DNA of 64,000 nt, taken from the NCBI RefSeq assembly GCF_002563695.1, contig NZ_PDJI01000004.1, forward strand, positions 186,001 through 250,000, read 5' to 3'. Of this stretch, positions 19,385 to 29,685 are shown in pieces. Source of the DNA: Georgenia soli. GTDB lineage: Bacteria > Actinomycetota > Actinomycetes > Actinomycetales > Actinomycetaceae. Made by a program: the position numbers and the translations under genes. Under the pieces are notes generated by a model that was given only the letters and a program-made list of their open reading frames with translations, ran no database searches and was not told where the DNA came from. The stretch's first letter is position 1, and the number at the start of each line of letters is the position of its first letter.

Positions 19385-20227
19385 GTGCTGCGTATCGCCG
19401 TGCCCAACAAGGGCTCGCTGTCCGAACCCGCCACCGCGATGCTCGCGGAGGCGGGCTACCGCGAGCGCCGAGGGCGCGAGCTCGTCCTCCCGGACCCCGC
19501 GAACGACGTGGAGTTCTTCTTCCTGCGACCGCGTGACATCGCGGTCTACGTCGGGTCCGGCACGGTGGACGTGGGCATCACGGGCCGGGACCTGCTGCTG
19601 GACTCCGGGGTCGACGCCGTCGAGCACCGCGCCCTCGGCTTCGCCCGCTCCACGTTCCGCTTCGCCGGCCCGCCCGGGGAGGTCACCTCGCTCGAGCAGG
19701 TGGCCGGCAGGCGCGTGGCGACGAGCTACGACGTGCTCGTGGGCAACTACCTCGCCGAGCACGGCATCGACGCGACCGTCGTCCACCTGGACGGCGCCGT
19801 GGAGTCCGCTGTCCAGCTCGGGATCGCGGACGTCGTGGCCGACGTCGTCGAGACCGGCTCGACCCTGCGCGCGGCCGGGTTGGAGGCCTTCGGCGAGCCG
19901 ATCCTGCAGTCCGAGGCCGTGCTCATCCACCCGGCGGGGCGGGAGGCGAGCAACGGTCTCACGGTGCTCGACCGCCGTCTCCAGGGTGTCCTCGTGGCCC
20001 GCCAGTACGTCCTGATGGACTACGACGTGCCGGTGGAGCACGTCGAGGCCGCGGTGGCGATCACGCCCGGCCTGGAGTCGCCCACGGTCTCGCCGCTGCA
20101 CAACGGCGAGTGGGTGGCCGTGCGGTCGATGGTCCGCCGGGACGCCACGAACCGGGTCATGGACGAGCTCTACGACGTGGGCGCCCGCGCCATCCTCGTC
20201 ACGTCCATCCACGCCTGCCGCATCTGA
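19385..20227 (+). CDS. hisG: ATP phosphoribosyltransferase, long form
   Basis: The enzyme (280 aa) joins ATP and PRPP in the committed step of histidine synthesis. The long form is recognisable from its length and the C-terminal regulatory domain (about residues 205-280). Motifs seen are IAVPNKGSL at the N-terminus, VGITGRDLL and the PRPP-binding segment [16 protein letters not shown]. The long form is hexameric and inhibited by histidine. The GTG start and the GGAGCC just before it fit. The next gene starts 4 bases after the stop. Confidence 0.95.
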   Translation: MLRIAVPNKGSLSEPATAMLAEAGYRERRGRELVLPDPANDVEFFFLRPRDIAVYVGSGTVDVGITGRDLLLDSGVDAVEHRALGFARSTFRFAGPPGEVTSLEQVAGRRVATSYDVLVGNYLAEHGIDATVVHLDGAVESAVQLGIADVVADVVETGSTLRAAGLEAFGEPILQSEAVLIHPAGREASNGLTVLDRRLQGVLVARQYVLMDYDVPVEHVEAAVAITPGLESPTVSPLHNGEWVAVRSMVRRDATNRVMDELYDVGARAILVTSIHACRI

Positions 20228-20231
20228 CGTC

Positions 20232-20696
20232 GTGAGCAGCTACCAGGACCTCCACGCGCCCTTCCGGCCACGGTCGGCGCGCGTGGTGACGCTGGTCCTG
20301 GGCCTGCTCACCGTGGCGGGGGCGCTCGTGATCATCGTGTCGCTGCCGCGGATGGAGGGCGTCGTCTTCGGTCCCGCCGACCAGGCCGGCACCGCCGTGC
20401 TGGCCCTGGGCATCTGCTGGTTCCTGTACCGCCAGGGCTCGGTCGCGGCCGTCCCGAGCGAGCGCGGGATGGTGGTCCGCAACATCATCCACACCCGTGA
20501 GCTGGAGTGGGCCGAGATCCTCTCGGTCAGCTTCGGCGACGGCGCACCCTGGGTCCAGCTCGACCTCTCCGACGGCGGGACGATCGCCGTCATGGCGATC
20601 CAGCGGGCCGACGGCGAGCACGGACGTTCCGAGGCGCGTCGCCTCGCCACCCTGGTCGCCCTCCACGAGGAGCGCGCAGGGCCTCCGGACCGCTGA
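20232..20696 (+). CDS. PH-domain membrane protein
   Basis: This small protein (154 aa) has two hydrophobic segments at about residues 17-38 and 47-64 and then a bacterial PH-like domain (about 75-145; VPSERGMVVRNIIHTRELEW, then VSFGDGAPWVQLDL). Such proteins regularly follow hisG in actinobacteria. The function is unknown; a membrane-associated protein with a cytosolic lipid- or protein-binding domain is the most that can be said. The start is GTG, four bases after hisG. Confidence 0.75.
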   Translation: MSSYQDLHAPFRPRSARVVTLVLGLLTVAGALVIIVSLPRMEGVVFGPADQAGTAVLALGICWFLYRQGSVAAVPSERGMVVRNIIHTRELEWAEILSVSFGDGAPWVQLDLSDGGTIAVMAIQRADGEHGRSEARRLATLVALHEERAGPPDR

Positions 20697-20751
20697 GGGC
20701 GGGACACATCCTGGCTCCGGGCCAGCTGCGCCCGCTCGACGCGGGACGCGC

Positions 20752-20811
20752 CCGACGCCGGGCGCGCCGACGCCGGGCGCGCCGACGCCGGGCGCGCCGA
20801 CGCCGGAGGCG
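20752..20811 (+). repeat. 15-bp minisatellite, four copies
   Basis: The unit CCGACGCCGGGCGCG is repeated four times in tandem, the last copy slightly changed, in the 147-base gap between the convergent PH-domain and DUF3866 genes. No gene function is indicated. Confidence 0.85.
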
Positions 20812-20843
20812 TCCCTGCGGGAGGCCTCAGCCCCGCGGCAGCC

Positions 20844-21989
20844 TCAGCCCCGGGCGAGCCGGCCCGCGTGGACGCCTGCGACGGCGGCCGCGAGGAACGC
20901 GGCGGGATCCTGCGCCAGCCCGCGCCCCATGGTGGACAGCCGCACCGGGGAGCCTTCGAGTGCCTCGGCGAGGCCGGACGTGGAGACCTCCACGAGCCGG
21001 TGGATCCCCGACGGCGCGGCGAGCCCGGCCGCCTGCTCCCGCACCCGCTCGCCCAGGCCGGGCGGCAGGGACCGCTCGAGCTCGGTGCCGGCGTCGAAGC
21101 GCGGCACCACGACGTCCGCCGGCGCGAGCGCCACGCGGCCGTACGCCGTGAGCGAGTGGTGCGACACCCCGAGGTGCCGCTCGCGCGGGTCGGCGCCGGA
21201 GACCCGCAACGACGCCACGGGTGCGCCGCGCAGGACGGCGGCGGCGTTGACCGCCTCCCCGCAGGCGGTGCCGGAGAAGCCCCAGCGCGTACCGGTGCCG
21301 AGGTTCCCCGGGCCCTGCACGACGACGGCGACGTCGGCGCCGAGCACCAGCCGCGCGGCGAGCAGCCCGGTGTGCAGCGTGACGGCCTCCAGGTCGCCGC
21401 CGAAGGCCTGCCCGACTGTCACCGACCCCGCCTGCCAGCCGGCCTCCCGCAGCCCCGCGAGAGAGCGGGAGAACCAGGCGGGCAGGGCCCCGCCGTCGGT
21501 CATCACGTACGCGACGCTCAGGTCCGGGTCGACCGTCCGCAGCCCGGCAACGACCGCGGGCACGGCGGAGTGGAGGTCGGCGACGACGACGGGCATGCCG
21601 CCGAGGTCGTCGGCGTCGCGGAGGGTCTCGTGGTGCTCGGACTCCTGCTCGTCGACCCCGAGCACCATCGTCTGCAGAGGGGTGTAACGGGCCTTGACCA
21701 GGTGCCCCGGCCCGGGCGGGGGGTCGGCGGGCAACCGGTCGGGCAGGGCCACGACCATCGCGTAGCCGCCGGTGCCGAGCCCCCGGGCCAGCGCGGCGGC
21801 GGAGAGGGTGACGCGGTCCCCGACGACGGGCTCGCCCACGAGGTGGACGTACGCCAGCGCCCGGACGGTGGCCCCGGCCGCCAGGGGAGCCCGCTCGTCG
21901 CCCGGGCCCCCCACGACCTCGACGTCGAGCTCGGCCACGCCGTCCCAGGAGGCACGCACGCCCCGCACCACACCGTCGCGCCAGATCAT
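20844..21989 (-). CDS. DUF3866 family protein
   Basis: The protein (381 aa) is recognised as DUF3866, an uncharacterised actinobacterial cytosolic family. Features are the N-terminal MIWRDGVVRGVRASWDGVAE, the central VVVADLHSAVPAVVAGLR and YVMTDGGALPAWFSRSLAGL, and VVVQGPGNLGTGTRWGFSG. The ATG at 21989 was chosen because the family begins with this segment, although the frame is open further. It is transcribed away from the ribD riboswitch, so the two promoters are back to back. The function is unknown. Confidence 0.8.
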   Translation of the reverse strand: MIWRDGVVRGVRASWDGVAELDVEVVGGPGDERAPLAAGATVRALAYVHLVGEPVVGDRVTLSAAALARGLGTGGYAMVVALPDRLPADPPPGPGHLVKARYTPLQTMVLGVDEQESEHHETLRDADDLGGMPVVVADLHSAVPAVVAGLRTVDPDLSVAYVMTDGGALPAWFSRSLAGLREAGWQAGSVTVGQAFGGDLEAVTLHTGLLAARLVLGADVAVVVQGPGNLGTGTRWGFSGTACGEAVNAAAVLRGAPVASLRVSGADPRERHLGVSHHSLTAYGRVALAPADVVVPRFDAGTELERSLPPGLGERVREQAAGLAAPSGIHRLVEVSTSGLAEALEGSPVRLSTMGRGLAQDPAAFLAAAVAGVHAGRLARG

Positions 21990-22126
21990 CACGGCGGCCA
22001 CGGTACCGGCCGCCCCGTCGCCGCACCCCGGCGGCCACCGTTGCGTCACCCCGGCCGGTCCGCGCGCGGCGCGGGCCGGTTGGACAACCTGGGAGGGGGG
22101 TGTGACAGGATCGCCGGCAGAGCAAG

Positions 22127-22259
22127 CACGTGCTCCGGGGTCGGTGAAATTCCGAGCCGGCGGTGACAGTCCGCGACCCGGTACCAGCAGCATCGGTACC
22201 GGTTGACCTGGTGGAACTCCAGGACCGACGGTGAAAGTCCGGATGGGAGGCAGCACGTG
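22127..22259 (+). ncRNA. FMN riboswitch (RFN element) of the ribD operon
   Basis: All conserved RFN blocks are present: GAGCCGGCGGTGACAGTCCG, a variable hairpin GGTACC...GGTACC, GGTGGAACTCCAGGACCGAC and GAAAGTCCGGATGGGAGG. The P1 stem pairs CACGTGCT with AGCACGTG. The 3' strand of P1 overlaps the first bases of a strong terminator hairpin, so FMN binding probably shifts transcription termination ahead of ribD. The aptamer core is nearly the same as the one at 16800. Confidence 0.97.
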
Positions 22260-22296
22260 GCGCCGTGACGGACCTGTCCGTCCGGCGCCACTCTTT
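22257..22296 (+). terminator. riboswitch-linked attenuator before ribD
   Basis: A 15-bp stem with one bulged base (arms GTGGCGCCG + GACGGA and TCCGTC + CGGCGCCAC) and a CCTG loop is followed by TCTTT. It starts inside the 3' side of the FMN aptamer stem and ends about 50 bases before ribD. This is the layout of a transcription-terminating expression platform. Confidence 0.85.
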
Positions 22297-22344
22297 CGTC
22301 GCACCTCCACGCCCGGCCGCCCGTGCCGACAGGCAGGAGGAGCA

Positions 22345-23505
22345 GTGTCGACGATCACGACGACCCGGGCCGCGACGGAGTCCGCCGCACTGGACCGTGC
22401 GACCGATCTCGCCGCGCGCGGCCCCCAGGCCGGCGGGAACCCGCGGGTGGGTTGCGTCCTGCTCGGTGCCCGCGGCGAGGTGCTCGCCGAGGGGTACCAC
22501 CGCGGGGCGGGCACCGCCCACGCCGAGGCCGACGCGCTCTCCCGCGTGGACCCGGCCCGGCGCGGGAAGCTCGTCGGCGGGACCGCCGTCGTCACCCTTG
22601 AGCCGTGCCACCACACCGGCCGCACACCCCCGTGCTCCCGCGCACTCCACGCCGCCGGCATCGCCCGGGTCGTGACCGCGACGCCGGACCCCGACACCCG
22701 CGCGACCGGCGGGTCCTCGTGGCTGCGTGACCAGGGCGTCGAGGTGCTGACCGCCCGCGCGGCCGGCGTCGACCCGGCGGTCGTCGCCCGCGCCGAGGCG
22801 TTGACGCACACGTGGAGGACGGCGGTGCGCCGAAGCCGTCCCTGGCTGGTGGCGAAGACGGCGACCACGCTGGACGGGCGCGTCGCCGCCGCCGACGGCA
22901 CCAGCCGGTGGATCACCTCGGCCGAGTCGCGCGAGCACGCCCACGCCCTGCGCGCCGACGTCGACGCCATCCTCGTCGGGACGGGCACCGTGCTGGCCGA
23001 CGACCCCGCGCTCACGGCGCGCCCCGGCGGCCCGCACACCGGCGCCGGCCGTCCGGCTGCGGCACCCCAGCCGCTGCGCGTCGTCGTGGGGGAGCGCCCA
23101 GTGCCGCAGGACGCCCGGGTGCGGCACGGCGCGGGCGAGTGGGTCCACCTGGCCACCCGGGACCTCGGGGCGGTGCTGGAGGAGCTCCACCGTCGCGGCG
23201 TCCGCCACGCCCTCCTCGAGGGCGGCCCCACCCTGCTCACCGCCGCCTTGGGCGCCGGCCTCGTCGACGAGCTCCACGCGTACGTCGCCCCCGTGCTGCT
23301 GGGCACCGGCGCGGGCGCCGTCGGGGACCTGGGGGTCCGCACCATCGCCGACGCGCTGCGCTGGCGGACCGTCTCGACCCTGCGGCTGGGGGAGGACCTG
23401 TTCCTCGCCGCCCGACCGCAGACCCACCCGGACGACCGAGATCACCCGAACGACCGGGACAACCCGGACGACCCCGTCCACCCGCTGGAAGAAGGAGAGA
23501 GCTGA
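22345..23505 (+). CDS. ribD: bifunctional riboflavin deaminase/reductase
   Basis: The protein (386 aa) carries out the second and third steps of riboflavin synthesis. The deaminase domain (about 10-150) has the zinc motif HAEADALSRVDP and LEPCHHTGRTPPC; the NADPH-dependent reductase domain follows (KTATTLDGRVAAADGTSRWI, later LLEGGPTLL). The GTG start has AGGAGG four bases upstream. The last 30 residues are an Asp/Pro/His-rich repeat (HPDDRD-like) not part of the enzyme. The gene is under the FMN riboswitch at 22127 and its stop overlaps ribE. Confidence 0.95.
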   Translation: MSTITTTRAATESAALDRATDLAARGPQAGGNPRVGCVLLGARGEVLAEGYHRGAGTAHAEADALSRVDPARRGKLVGGTAVVTLEPCHHTGRTPPCSRALHAAGIARVVTATPDPDTRATGGSSWLRDQGVEVLTARAAGVDPAVVARAEALTHTWRTAVRRSRPWLVAKTATTLDGRVAAADGTSRWITSAESREHAHALRADVDAILVGTGTVLADDPALTARPGGPHTGAGRPAAAPQPLRVVVGERPVPQDARVRHGAGEWVHLATRDLGAVLEELHRRGVRHALLEGGPTLLTAALGAGLVDELHAYVAPVLLGTGAGAVGDLGVRTIADALRWRTVSTLRLGEDLFLAARPQTHPDDRDHPNDRDNPDDPVHPLEEGES

Positions 23506-24094
23506 TGTTCACCGGACTCGTCGAGGAGGTGGGCACCGTGCGCGGCCGCGAGGACGTCGACGGCGCCGCCCGCCTCCATCTGGCCGCGACCACCGTGACG
23601 GAGGACCTCGCCGTCGGCGATTCCGTCGCCGTCGCCGGCGTGTGCCTGACCGTCACGGACCACGACCCCGGCGGCTTCACCGCCGACGTGATGCCCGAGT
23701 CGCTGGCCCGCACCACCCTCGGCGCGCTCGCCGCGGGTGCCCCGGTCAACCTCGAGCGCGCGGTCCGCGCCGACTCCCGCCTGGGCGGACACATCGTGCA
23801 GGGCCACGTGGACGGGGTGGGGACCGTGGTCGCCCGCACGCCCGGCCCGCGCTGGGACGAGGTGGAGATCGCGCTCCCCGCCCACCTCGCCCGGTACGTG
23901 GCCGAGAAGGGGTCCGTGGCGGTCGAGGGCGTGTCCCTGACGGTGACCCACGTGAGCAGCACCAGCTTCGGGATCGCCCTGATCCCCACCACGCTCGCCG
24001 CCACCACCCTGGGCGGCCTCGCGGTGGGTGCCGCGGTGAACCTCGAGGTCGACGTCGTCGCCAAGTACGTCGAGCGGCTCACGGGAGCGGATCG

Positions 24095-24098
<4 letters not shown>
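23505..24098 (+). CDS. ribE: riboflavin synthase alpha chain
   Basis: The enzyme (197 aa) dismutates two lumazines into riboflavin and a pyrimidine. Both lumazine-synthase barrels are visible: MFTGLVEEVGTV with SVAVAGVCLTV in the first, and GHIVQGHVDGVG with EGVSLTV in the second. The ATG overlaps the ribD stop by one base, and the ribBA GTG overlaps its stop by four, so the operon is tightly coupled. Confidence 0.96.
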
Positions 24099-25887
<1,789 letters not shown>

Positions 25888-26027
25888 GGCCCTCGGCGGC
25901 GCCAGGGAGGTCGGGAGGCGCCACGGATCCCGCCGTGGCGCCGCCGGGCCTCCCCGGCCGGGTGATACGGACGCCGCCGGCCAGCGTGGCGGGCGAGGAC
26001 GCGCACCCGGCCGGGTAGCGTGGGGGA

Positions 26028-27077
26028 GTGGCTCAGCGTGTGGAGGCGGCGGAACGGCTGCTCGACCTGGTGATCGCGCTGACGCACACCCGCCGGTGGA
26101 TGTCCAAGCAGGAGATCCGCACCCGGGTGAACGGCTACGCCGACGCCGCCAGCGACGCCGCCTTCGAGCGGATGTTCGAGAGGGACAAGGACCTGCTGCG
26201 TGAGATGGGCGTCCCGCTGGTCGTCGAGCACGACCCGGTGCACGAGGACGACGTCGGCTACCGGGTCGACGCCGCCGGCTACACGCTCCCGGAGGTCTCC
26301 TTCACCCCGGCCGAGGTGGGGGTGCTCTCCCTCGCCGCCGAGCTCTGGCAGGACGCCACGCTGCGCTCGTCCGCGCGCCGGGGCGTGACCAAGCTACGGG
26401 CGGTGGGGCCCGCACCGGAGCCGGACGCCCACGCCGGGCTCGCGCTGCGCGTCCGCGGCCCGGAGGCGGCGTTCGCGCCGTTGCTCGAGGCGATCGACGC
26501 CCGGCGCGTCGTCACGTTCACCTACCGGGCCGCCAGCACCGGCCAGGTGGCCCGGCGCACCGTGCAGCCGTGGCGCCTGCTCAGCCGGGACCGCGGCTGG
26601 TACCTCGTCGGCCACGACGTCGACCGTGACGCGCCCCGCGCCTTCCGGCTCTCCCGCATCCAGGGCCGGGTCCGTGCGACCGGCGCCCCGGGCGCGTTCG
26701 AGGCGCCCGAGAGCGTGGACGTGAGCGGGCTCGTCTCGCGGGCACGGCCGCGGGCCGGCACCGCCCGGGTGGCGCTGCTGCCCGGCCGGGCGGCCGCCCT
26801 GCGGGCACGGGGTCGCCCCGTCCCCGGTGAAGACGCGGCCGCGAGCGCGGGCCCGCTCGCCGACCGGGACGTCGTCGAGCTGCCCTACTCCGACGCCGAG
26901 CTGCTCGCCGAGGAGCTGGCGGCCTACGCCGAGGCGGCACTCGTGCTCGAGCCGCAGGACCTGCGCGAGGCCGTGCTCCGCCGGCTGCGCGCCGTCGCCC
27001 GCCTGGACGCGGATCACGCTGACCAGGTCGACCACGCTGACCACGCGGACCACGTGCAGGAGGTCCCCCGTGGCTGA
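26028..27077 (+). CDS. pafB: WYL-domain transcriptional regulator PafB-like
   Basis: The protein (349 aa) has an N-terminal winged helix-turn-helix (AERLLDLVIALTHTRRWMSK) and a central-to-C-terminal WYL domain (VVTFTYRAAS, then VQPWRLLSRDRGWYLVGHD). With its partner PafC it forms the mycobacterial activator of LexA-independent DNA damage genes; whether it does so here is inferred. The GTG start is preceded by GTGGGGGAG. The stop overlaps the PafC start by eight bases. The last 25 residues are an Asp/His/Val-rich repeat. No proteasome or pafA gene is nearby. Confidence 0.85.
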   Translation: MAQRVEAAERLLDLVIALTHTRRWMSKQEIRTRVNGYADAASDAAFERMFERDKDLLREMGVPLVVEHDPVHEDDVGYRVDAAGYTLPEVSFTPAEVGVLSLAAELWQDATLRSSARRGVTKLRAVGPAPEPDAHAGLALRVRGPEAAFAPLLEAIDARRVVTFTYRAASTGQVARRTVQPWRLLSRDRGWYLVGHDVDRDAPRAFRLSRIQGRVRATGAPGAFEAPESVDVSGLVSRARPRAGTARVALLPGRAAALRARGRPVPGEDAAASAGPLADRDVVELPYSDAELLAEELAAYAEAALVLEPQDLREAVLRRLRAVARLDADHADQVDHADHADHVQEVPRG

Positions 27078-28044
27078 GACGACCGCCGAGCGCGTGACCC
27101 GCCTGCTCGCCCTGGTGGCCTACCTGGGTGAGCACCGCGGCGCCCCCGTCGCGGAGGTGGCCGCACACTTCGGCACCACCGAGGCGCAGGTCCTCGCCGA
27201 CGTGAACCTTCTGTGGGTGACCGGCACCCCGGGCTACTTCCCCGACGACCTCATCGACTTCTCCGCCGACGCCCTCGACCACGGGCGGCTCACGCTCACC
27301 GAGGCGCGCGGCATGGACCGCCCGCTGCGCCTGTCCAGCTCCGAGGCGATCTCGCTCCTGCTGGCGCTGCGCTCGCTCAAGGAGGTCGTCGAGACCCACC
27401 CCGGCCTCGAGACCGAGCCGGGCGCGCTCGACTCCGCCGTCGAGAAGCTCGCCGCCGCCACCGGTCGCGCGGCCGAGCAGGCCGCGTCCGTCCAGGTGGA
27501 CGTGCGCACCGACGCACCGGGCGGCACCGTGCGGACCGTCCGTGAGGCGATCGCGCGCGGGCGGCAGCTGCACCTGCGGTACGTCTCGGCCGCCGACGTC
27601 GTCACCGAGCGCGACGTCGACCCGGTCGAGGTCCGCTCCGACGGGGTGACCTGGTCGCTGCGGGCCTGGTGCCACCGCGCCCGGGGCGCCCGGACCTTCC
27701 GCCTCGACCGCATCCTCGCGGTGGAGCTGCTCGACGCCCCGGCCGACCCGCACCCCGACCTCGTCGCCCAGGACGACAGGCCCTGGGAGGGCGACGGCCG
27801 CCTCGTCACGCTCCACCTGACCTCCGCGGCCCGGTGGGTGGCCGAGCACACCCCCGTCGAGGAGGTCACCGACCTGCCCGACGGGAACCTCCGCGTCACG
27901 CTCCGCGCCGGCGACCCGGCGTGGGTGAGCAACCTGCTCCTCTCCCTCGGCGACGCCGTCCTCGCGGTGTCCCCGCCGGACCTCGCCCGGGACGTGGCAG
28001 CCCGGGCCCGGCGCGCGCTCGAGGAGTACGGTCACCTCGCCTGA
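27070..28044 (+). CDS. pafC: WYL-domain transcriptional regulator PafC-like
   Basis: The protein (324 aa) is the second half of the PafBC pair: an N-terminal helix-turn-helix (RVTRLLALVAYLGEHRGAPV) and a WYL domain (LHLRYVSAADVVTERDVDPV, then WSLRAWCHRARGARTFRLDR), followed by the WCX-type C-terminal domain. The GTG start, within the pafB end, gives the family N-terminus. Heterodimer formation with PafB is known for mycobacteria; the fused form occurs in other actinobacteria. Confidence 0.85.
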   Translation: MAETTAERVTRLLALVAYLGEHRGAPVAEVAAHFGTTEAQVLADVNLLWVTGTPGYFPDDLIDFSADALDHGRLTLTEARGMDRPLRLSSSEAISLLLALRSLKEVVETHPGLETEPGALDSAVEKLAAATGRAAEQAASVQVDVRTDAPGGTVRTVREAIARGRQLHLRYVSAADVVTERDVDPVEVRSDGVTWSLRAWCHRARGARTFRLDRILAVELLDAPADPHPDLVAQDDRPWEGDGRLVTLHLTSAARWVAEHTPVEEVTDLPDGNLRVTLRAGDPAWVSNLLLSLGDAVLAVSPPDLARDVAARARRALEEYGHLA

Positions 28045-28068
28045 CCGGTGCCCCCTATCCTGGGGCGC

Positions 28069-28428
28069 GTGTGGTGGCTCATCTGGATCGTGCTCGTCCT
28101 CGCGGCGCTCGGCGCCGCCGTCCTGCTCGCGCTGCGCCTGTGGCGTCAGGTCAAGGCGCTCGGCCGTGAGGGGCGCGCTCTCTCCGACGCCGCGGCCCGG
28201 CTCGACGGCGCGGGGGAGGACGTCGGTCCTGTCCGGCCCGTGCACGTCCCGGGTGTCGCGGGAGACCCGCTGAGCCTGGAGCGCGCCCGCACCACGCGGG
28301 AGCGCGTCAAGGTCGCCCGCTCCGTCCAGCGGCAGGGGCGGCTCGACCGCTCCGCGGCCCGGTGGCGCCGGTACGGGCTCCTCGACACCACCCCGGCCCC
28401 CTCGGTCGTCCGCGACCGCGGGAACTGA
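28069..28428 (+). CDS. small membrane protein after pafC
   Basis: The protein (119 aa) has one N-terminal membrane segment (VWWLIWIVLVLAALGAAVLL) and a charged Arg-rich cytosolic tail. A GTG at 28069 with GGGG just before it was chosen; an earlier GTG at 28048 would add seven residues. Proteins of this form often sit between pafC and tatA in actinobacteria. The function is unknown. Confidence 0.6.
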   Translation: MWWLIWIVLVLAALGAAVLLALRLWRQVKALGREGRALSDAAARLDGAGEDVGPVRPVHVPGVAGDPLSLERARTTRERVKVARSVQRQGRLDRSAARWRRYGLLDTTPAPSVVRDRGN

Positions 28429-28514
28429 GGGGGCGGCGGACCCGCAGCCGCAGCGGCGGGACGGCCCGTCCCCGATCCCGGCCGACGGATGGCCGCCCGC
28501 CAGCTCCGGTAGTG

Positions 28515-29498
28515 CTACCGCAGCAGCCGGGCGGCCCGGTCCGGGTAGTCGGTGATCAGGCAGTCCACGCCGGCCGCGATCACCAGGGCCAGGTCCTCCT
28601 CGGCGTTGACGGTCCACGGCACGACGGCGAGCCCCGCTGCGTGGGCGCGTTCCACGAACGCGCCGTCGGTCACGAGCCGGAAGCCCGGGTCCGCCGACGT
28701 CGCCCCGGAGGGCGCCGCGTACGCGGGAGCAACGGCGACAGCGCCGAGCGCGAGCGCCGCAGAGACGAGATCGCCGTCGTGGTCCTCGAAGCGCACCGTG
28801 CCCGTCCACGGGCTGCCGGGGGAGAAGGTCCGGTCGTCGGCGAGCGCCACGAGCGGCAGGTGCGGGGCCGTTCGCCGTGCATGCTCCAGCACCCGCCAGT
28901 CGAAGGACTCCAGCAGCACCCGGTCGCCCGCCCCGGCCGCCTCCACCACCTCGGCGACGGCGGCGACCAGGTCCGCCGGCGCGCTGCTCAGCTCCGGCCG
29001 GGTCGGGTCGCACTTGACCTCGACGAGGAACCACACGTCCGGGTCGACCTCGCGCACGGCGTGCAGCACCTCGGCCAGGAGGGGGACGCGCGTCCCGGGC
29101 CGGGCCTGCTGGCCCGGGAACCTCGGGAGCGTGCGCCGGCCGACGTCGAGGCACGCGAGCTGCCCGAACGCCAGGTCCACCACCGCTGTCCCGGCGTAGG
29201 GGAACGCGGGGTCCGACGGCACGGCGGGGCCGATGTCGACGGCCCTGTCCGCCCCGACCACCGGGTCGTGCCAGACAACGAGGGCGCCGTCGGCGGTCAG
29301 CTGCACGTCGAGCTCCAGCGTGCCGGCGCCGAGCGCCACGGCCCGCAGGAAGCTGGGCACCGTGTTCTCGACCACGAGGCCGCGTGCCCCGCGGTGCCCG
29401 CCGAGGTCGACAACCCCCTCGCGCCAGGGCCCGGGCGTGCCCGGGCCAGGGACCGGGCCGGGCGTCCCGGCCCGGGCCGATGTCTGTGGTGCGTCCAT
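28515..29498 (-). CDS. glycerophosphodiester phosphodiesterase
   Basis: The enzyme (327 aa) of the GDPD family hydrolyses deacylated phospholipids to glycerol 3-phosphate and an alcohol. The TIM-barrel signatures are GHRGARGLVVENTVPSF near residue 31, ELDVQLTADGALVVWHD (acidic metal ligands and catalytic His) and, further on, VEVKCDPT and PWTVNAEEDL. The ATG at 29498 with AAGGACGG upstream was chosen, since the open frame upstream is not protein-like. No signal peptide is seen, so it is probably cytosolic. The gene is inserted in reverse orientation between the pafC-linked gene and tatA. Confidence 0.9.
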   Translation of the reverse strand: MDAPQTSARAGTPGPVPGPGTPGPWREGVVDLGGHRGARGLVVENTVPSFLRAVALGAGTLELDVQLTADGALVVWHDPVVGADRAVDIGPAVPSDPAFPYAGTAVVDLAFGQLACLDVGRRTLPRFPGQQARPGTRVPLLAEVLHAVREVDPDVWFLVEVKCDPTRPELSSAPADLVAAVAEVVEAAGAGDRVLLESFDWRVLEHARRTAPHLPLVALADDRTFSPGSPWTGTVRFEDHDGDLVSAALALGAVAVAPAYAAPSGATSADPGFRLVTDGAFVERAHAAGLAVVPWTVNAEEDLALVIAAGVDCLITDYPDRAARLLR

Positions 29499-29685
29499 CG
29501 TCGGTCCGTCCTTGCGTCGTCGTCCGGTCGGGTCCAGGGTCCTACGGTGTCCGGCGGGAGTGAACGGGCGGTCGTCCCCGCGTGAACGGCGCGCGCACCG
29601 TCGGCCACGGCGAGGTGAACGGCCGGGGCCACCAGTCTCGGGCGTTATCCTCGTCGCAAGTGCTTCCCACGAACGAAGGTGCCCG

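Noticed and set aside
20497..22166. Two + strand frames opposite the DUF3866 gene
   Set aside because: They are antisense shadows; the - strand product has clear family segments and a sensible start.
22231..22344. Upstream extension of ribD through the riboswitch
   Set aside because: The frame is open there, but it would translate the FMN aptamer and attenuator; GTG 22345 has a good ribosome site and gives the family N-terminus.
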